A stretch of DNA of 41,937 bases from a bacterium. GTDB taxonomy: Bacteria > Patescibacteriota > Minisyncoccia > Phycocordibacterales > UBA2100. The position numbers were made by a program, and so were the translations under genes. Location: positions 82,786-124,722 of the forward strand of contig JAUSGQ010000027.1 of NCBI GenBank assembly GCA_030674455.1, read 5' to 3'. Below are positions 39,391 through 41,937 of this stretch, in pieces. Positions within the stretch are counted from its first letter, which is position 1, and the number at the start of each line of letters is the position of its first letter. A model generated the notes under the pieces. It was given only the letters and a program-made list of their open reading frames with translations, was not told the origin of the DNA and searched no databases.

Positions 39391-39814
39391 GTGAAATACG
39401 TCTACACAACCATTCCGGGCGAGAAAGACGTCAATGGCCGCCCCACGAAACGTCCTATTTTGAAGGTAGACCTTATTAAAGGAAGGAGACATTAAACGAA
39501 CATTCTTCGCGTTGATAGATTCAGGTGCGGATCAGATAACGATGCCCGCTTATATAGCGGAACTCTTTCGAATAGAAAAACAACGTGCGGACTCACGGCC
39601 CATGATGGGGATTTCCATGGAGCCCATTGCCGGATTCGTGGGTGAATTAACCATTCGTATCCGCGGGCAAGCCGAAACATTTGTAGCGCCAGTTGTTTTT
39701 GTCGACACGGAAATGCCAATCGTTTTGGGGCGCGAAGGATTCTTCGATAAATACAGAATAAAGTTTGAACAAGACCACGACACGTTCGAGATTACACCAG
39801 TATCGAAGCGGTGA
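39391..39814 (+). pseudogene. Retropepsin-like aspartyl protease, apparently frameshifted near 39480
   Basis: GTG-start frame: VKYVYTTIPGEKDVNGRPTKRPILKVDLIK, then the +1 frame: EGDIKRTFFALIDSGADQITMPAYIAELF...MPIVLGREGFFDKYRI. ALIDSGAD is the catalytic motif. Confidence 0.7.
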
Positions 39815-39862
39815 GAAACGTTTTGTAGTTGCTCAACAATATTGCTCTGTTGCGATAAAAAT

Positions 39863-39909
39863 CAGCAGGGGAGGAGATGTCAGCAGGGGAGGAGGCGTCA
39901 GGAACCTTT
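39863..39909. repeat. Direct repeat A, copy 2, preceded by an imperfect 18-bp tandem duplication
   Basis: CAGCAGGGGAGGAGATGT/CAGCAGGGGAGGAGGCGT then CAGGAACCTTT. Confidence 0.93.
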
Positions 39910-39914
39910 TCTCC

Positions 39915-39977
39915 ATATAGTTCGGCTACACGCCAATCGTAGGCACTCGATATCCACATTTTCTGCACAGGAAATCC
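39915..39977. repeat. Direct repeat B, copy 1
   Basis: ATATAGTTCGGCTACACGCCAATCGTAGGCACTCGATATCCACATTTTCTGCACAGGAAATCC, identical to 41361-41423. Confidence 0.97.
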
Positions 39978-40065
39978 TCCTTCTTGACGTGTTCTTGCTA
40001 TTTTTGGGCTTTAGTGCAGAATGTGGACTGGATACTAGGTTTAAGCTAGTTTCCGGTTCAATTAT

Positions 40066-40651
40066 GGAAAAAGGTGACTACATGGAGTTGTTGTTACGCT
40101 CCGCAAATACCGTCTTTAGCGCCGGTGAGATTCTTTTATTGTGGGGACAGCCAGATAGCAAAGCTGCTCGCGCACGGATTAATTACTATGCAAAAAAAGG
40201 GAAACTCTATCGGGTTCGCAGAGGTCTCTACGCGAAAGATAAGAATTACAACAAGTTCGAGTTGGCTACGAAGATATTTACGCCGTCATACGTAAGCTTC
40301 GAAACTGTTCTCTTACAGGCGGGCATGATTTTCCAGTTCTACGGGCCTACCACGTTCGTCGCGTCGTACCTGAAGCGGGTGATTGAAGCTGACGGCACTT
40401 CCTACTCATATCGGAAGATAAAGAACGATATCCTCACTAATCACGCCGGAATCGAATTCAAGGATGGCTACTCGATCGCAACTCCGGAGCGTGCCTTTCT
40501 GGACATTCTGTACGCTTATAAAGATTATCACTTCGATAACCTGAACCCGCTTAATTGGGAAAAGGTACAGAGCCTCCTGCCAATCTATGGCGGTAACAAG
40601 CGTATGGAGAAGTTAGTGAAACGCCACCGTGAGTCAGCGAGCAAAACATAA
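40066..40651 (+). CDS. AbiEi-family antitoxin, second pair
   Basis: From MEKGDYMELLLRSANTVFSAGEILLLWGQPDSKAARARINYYAKKGKLYRVRRGLYAKDKNYNKFELATKIFTPSYVSFETVLLQAG...YSIATPERAFLDILY. Confidence 0.87.
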
Positions 40652-40653
40652 TT

Positions 40654-41343
40654 ATGTCACTTGATACCGCGGCACATAGAAATATATTGCTACAAATCCT
40701 AAAGGATATTTATACCGATAGCACCATCGGTCCTATCCTCGGCTTCAAAGGCGGGACGGCGGCGTATCTTTTCTACACGCTAAACCGTTTCTCGATGGAC
40801 CTCGATTTTGACTTGTTGGATATTGGGAAGCAGGACTATGTATTCGAGCGTGTAAAGAAAATCCTTGCGGCTTACGGTGAGCTGAAACAACTCGACAAGA
40901 AGCATCACACGCTCTTTTATCTTCTCTCTTACGAACACAAAATCGCCGGGGCTAGGAATATAAAAATCGAGATAAATCTTCGCGATTTCGGTTCGAAATA
41001 CGAGGTTCGGCCGCCATATCTCGGTATTTCAATGAAAGTCATGACTCCGGCAGACATGTTCGCCCACAAGCTGGTGGCAATGACCGAGCGTACTACTAAC
41101 CGCGATGTATTCGACGTGCATTTCTTTCTCAAGAACAACTGGCCTATCAACGAAGAAATAATAAAGCTGCGCACAGAGATGTCGCTAAAAGATTTTCTCA
41201 AGAAATGCGTTCAGGATCTCGAGGCACGGGAACACGACGACATGCTCGGCGGCATGGGAGAGCTGCTTGATGAGAAGCAAAAAGCATGGGTGAAAACCAA
41301 TTTGAGAACTGACACGATTTTTTTGCTCAAGCTTAGACTGTAG
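40654..41343 (+). CDS. AbiEii-family nucleotidyltransferase toxin, second pair
   Basis: LGFKGGTAAYLFYTLNRFSMDLDFDLL; 2 nt after AbiEi stop. Confidence 0.9.
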   Translation: MSLDTAAHRNILLQILKDIYTDSTIGPILGFKGGTAAYLFYTLNRFSMDLDFDLLDIGKQDYVFERVKKILAAYGELKQLDKKHHTLFYLLSYEHKIAGARNIKIEINLRDFGSKYEVRPPYLGISMKVMTPADMFAHKLVAMTERTTNRDVFDVHFFLKNNWPINEEIIKLRTEMSLKDFLKKCVQDLEAREHDDMLGGMGELLDEKQKAWVKTNLRTDTIFLLKLRL

Positions 41344-41360
41344 CTCTTTGGACAAACTAT

Positions 41361-41423
41361 ATATAGTTCGGCTACACGCCAATCGTAGGCACTCGATATC
41401 CACATTTTCTGCACAGGAAATCC
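41361..41423. repeat. Direct repeat B, copy 2
   Basis: 63 nt identical to 39915-39977. Confidence 0.97.
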
Positions 41424-41651
41424 CCCCTTCATGATGCTTGACAGAGAATTAGGGAAGCGTATGTTTCGAACTGGCCTAGCCGTCTACAGGCGAATCAGCA
41501 GATTTCGTGGCTTGGCCTGCCGATGCCAAACTCATCGGCCTCTCTCCGCCAGGCCAACCATAAAAATCGTACGTATTGGCTTGTCGAGGTCCGTTTATCA
41601 ATTATCAAGTGTTTCCCTAATTAATAAAAGGTTTTAATAATCAAAATTTGT

Positions 41652-41937
41652 ATGCAAAATCTCCTCTCTCTCTCTCTTAAAGGAAATTAGAACACCGGTT
41701 TTTGTATTTGTAGCCGCAACGTTTATCGTCAGCGGTTTTTTTGTCGCTCCGAGCATGGCGTTAGCGGCGCATACGGCGACAGTGTCAGTTGCTCCAACAT
41801 TGGTGAAAGGAAATCAAAGTAGTACCTACACGTTTAATATTACCAACAATGGTGCGGATGCAATTTATAGAGCCATTGTAACGATACCGAGTGGGTTCAC
41901 CAGTGTCGCAAGTGCATCTTGCCCCACAGGGATGACA
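41652..41937 (+). CDS. Secreted protein, start out of frame across a (CT)7 tract; continues past window end
   Basis: Frame without a usable start encodes KEIRTPVFVFVAATFIVSGFFVAPSMALAAHTATVSVAPTLVKGNQSSTYTFNITNNGADAIYRAIVTIPSGFTSVASASCPTGMT; ATG at 41652 is out of frame (MQNLLSLSLKGN stop). Confidence 0.7.

Overview
This 41.9 kb window looks like part of a Candidate Phyla Radiation (Parcubacteria-like) genome. That placement is an inference from gene style. Main blocks, left to right: (1) a minus-strand thiamine operon, TPP riboswitch-cytX-thiE-thiM-thiL (thiL cut by the window edge), preceded by two GH130-like genes and a mannose-6-P isomerase-type cupin; (2) housekeeping genes (NUDIX x2, compact HAD, DHODH, PfkB kinase, SAH hydrolase, 3D-domain protein, alpha/beta hydrolase); (3) an F-type ATP synthase operon with three foreign ORFs inserted and a truncated epsilon subunit; (4) a RAYT/Y1 transposase framed by REP-like palindromes; (5) a surface block with a sortase, two LPSTG proteins, a CAP protein and repeat-rich secreted proteins; (6) a defence/TA island with two AbiEi/AbiEii pairs and a DUF5678 + retropepsin-like pair, separated by exact direct repeats. 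Best candidates for an undescribed system: two PaaX/Cas2-like genes, each bracketed by palindromes with different arms but a shared TGCGGYCGC-type centre; the repeat-delimited TA cassette array; and a (CT)7 tract that puts a signal-peptide ORF out of frame (possible phase variation). No rRNA, tRNA or CRISPR array was recognised. All family calls come from reading motifs, with no database search.
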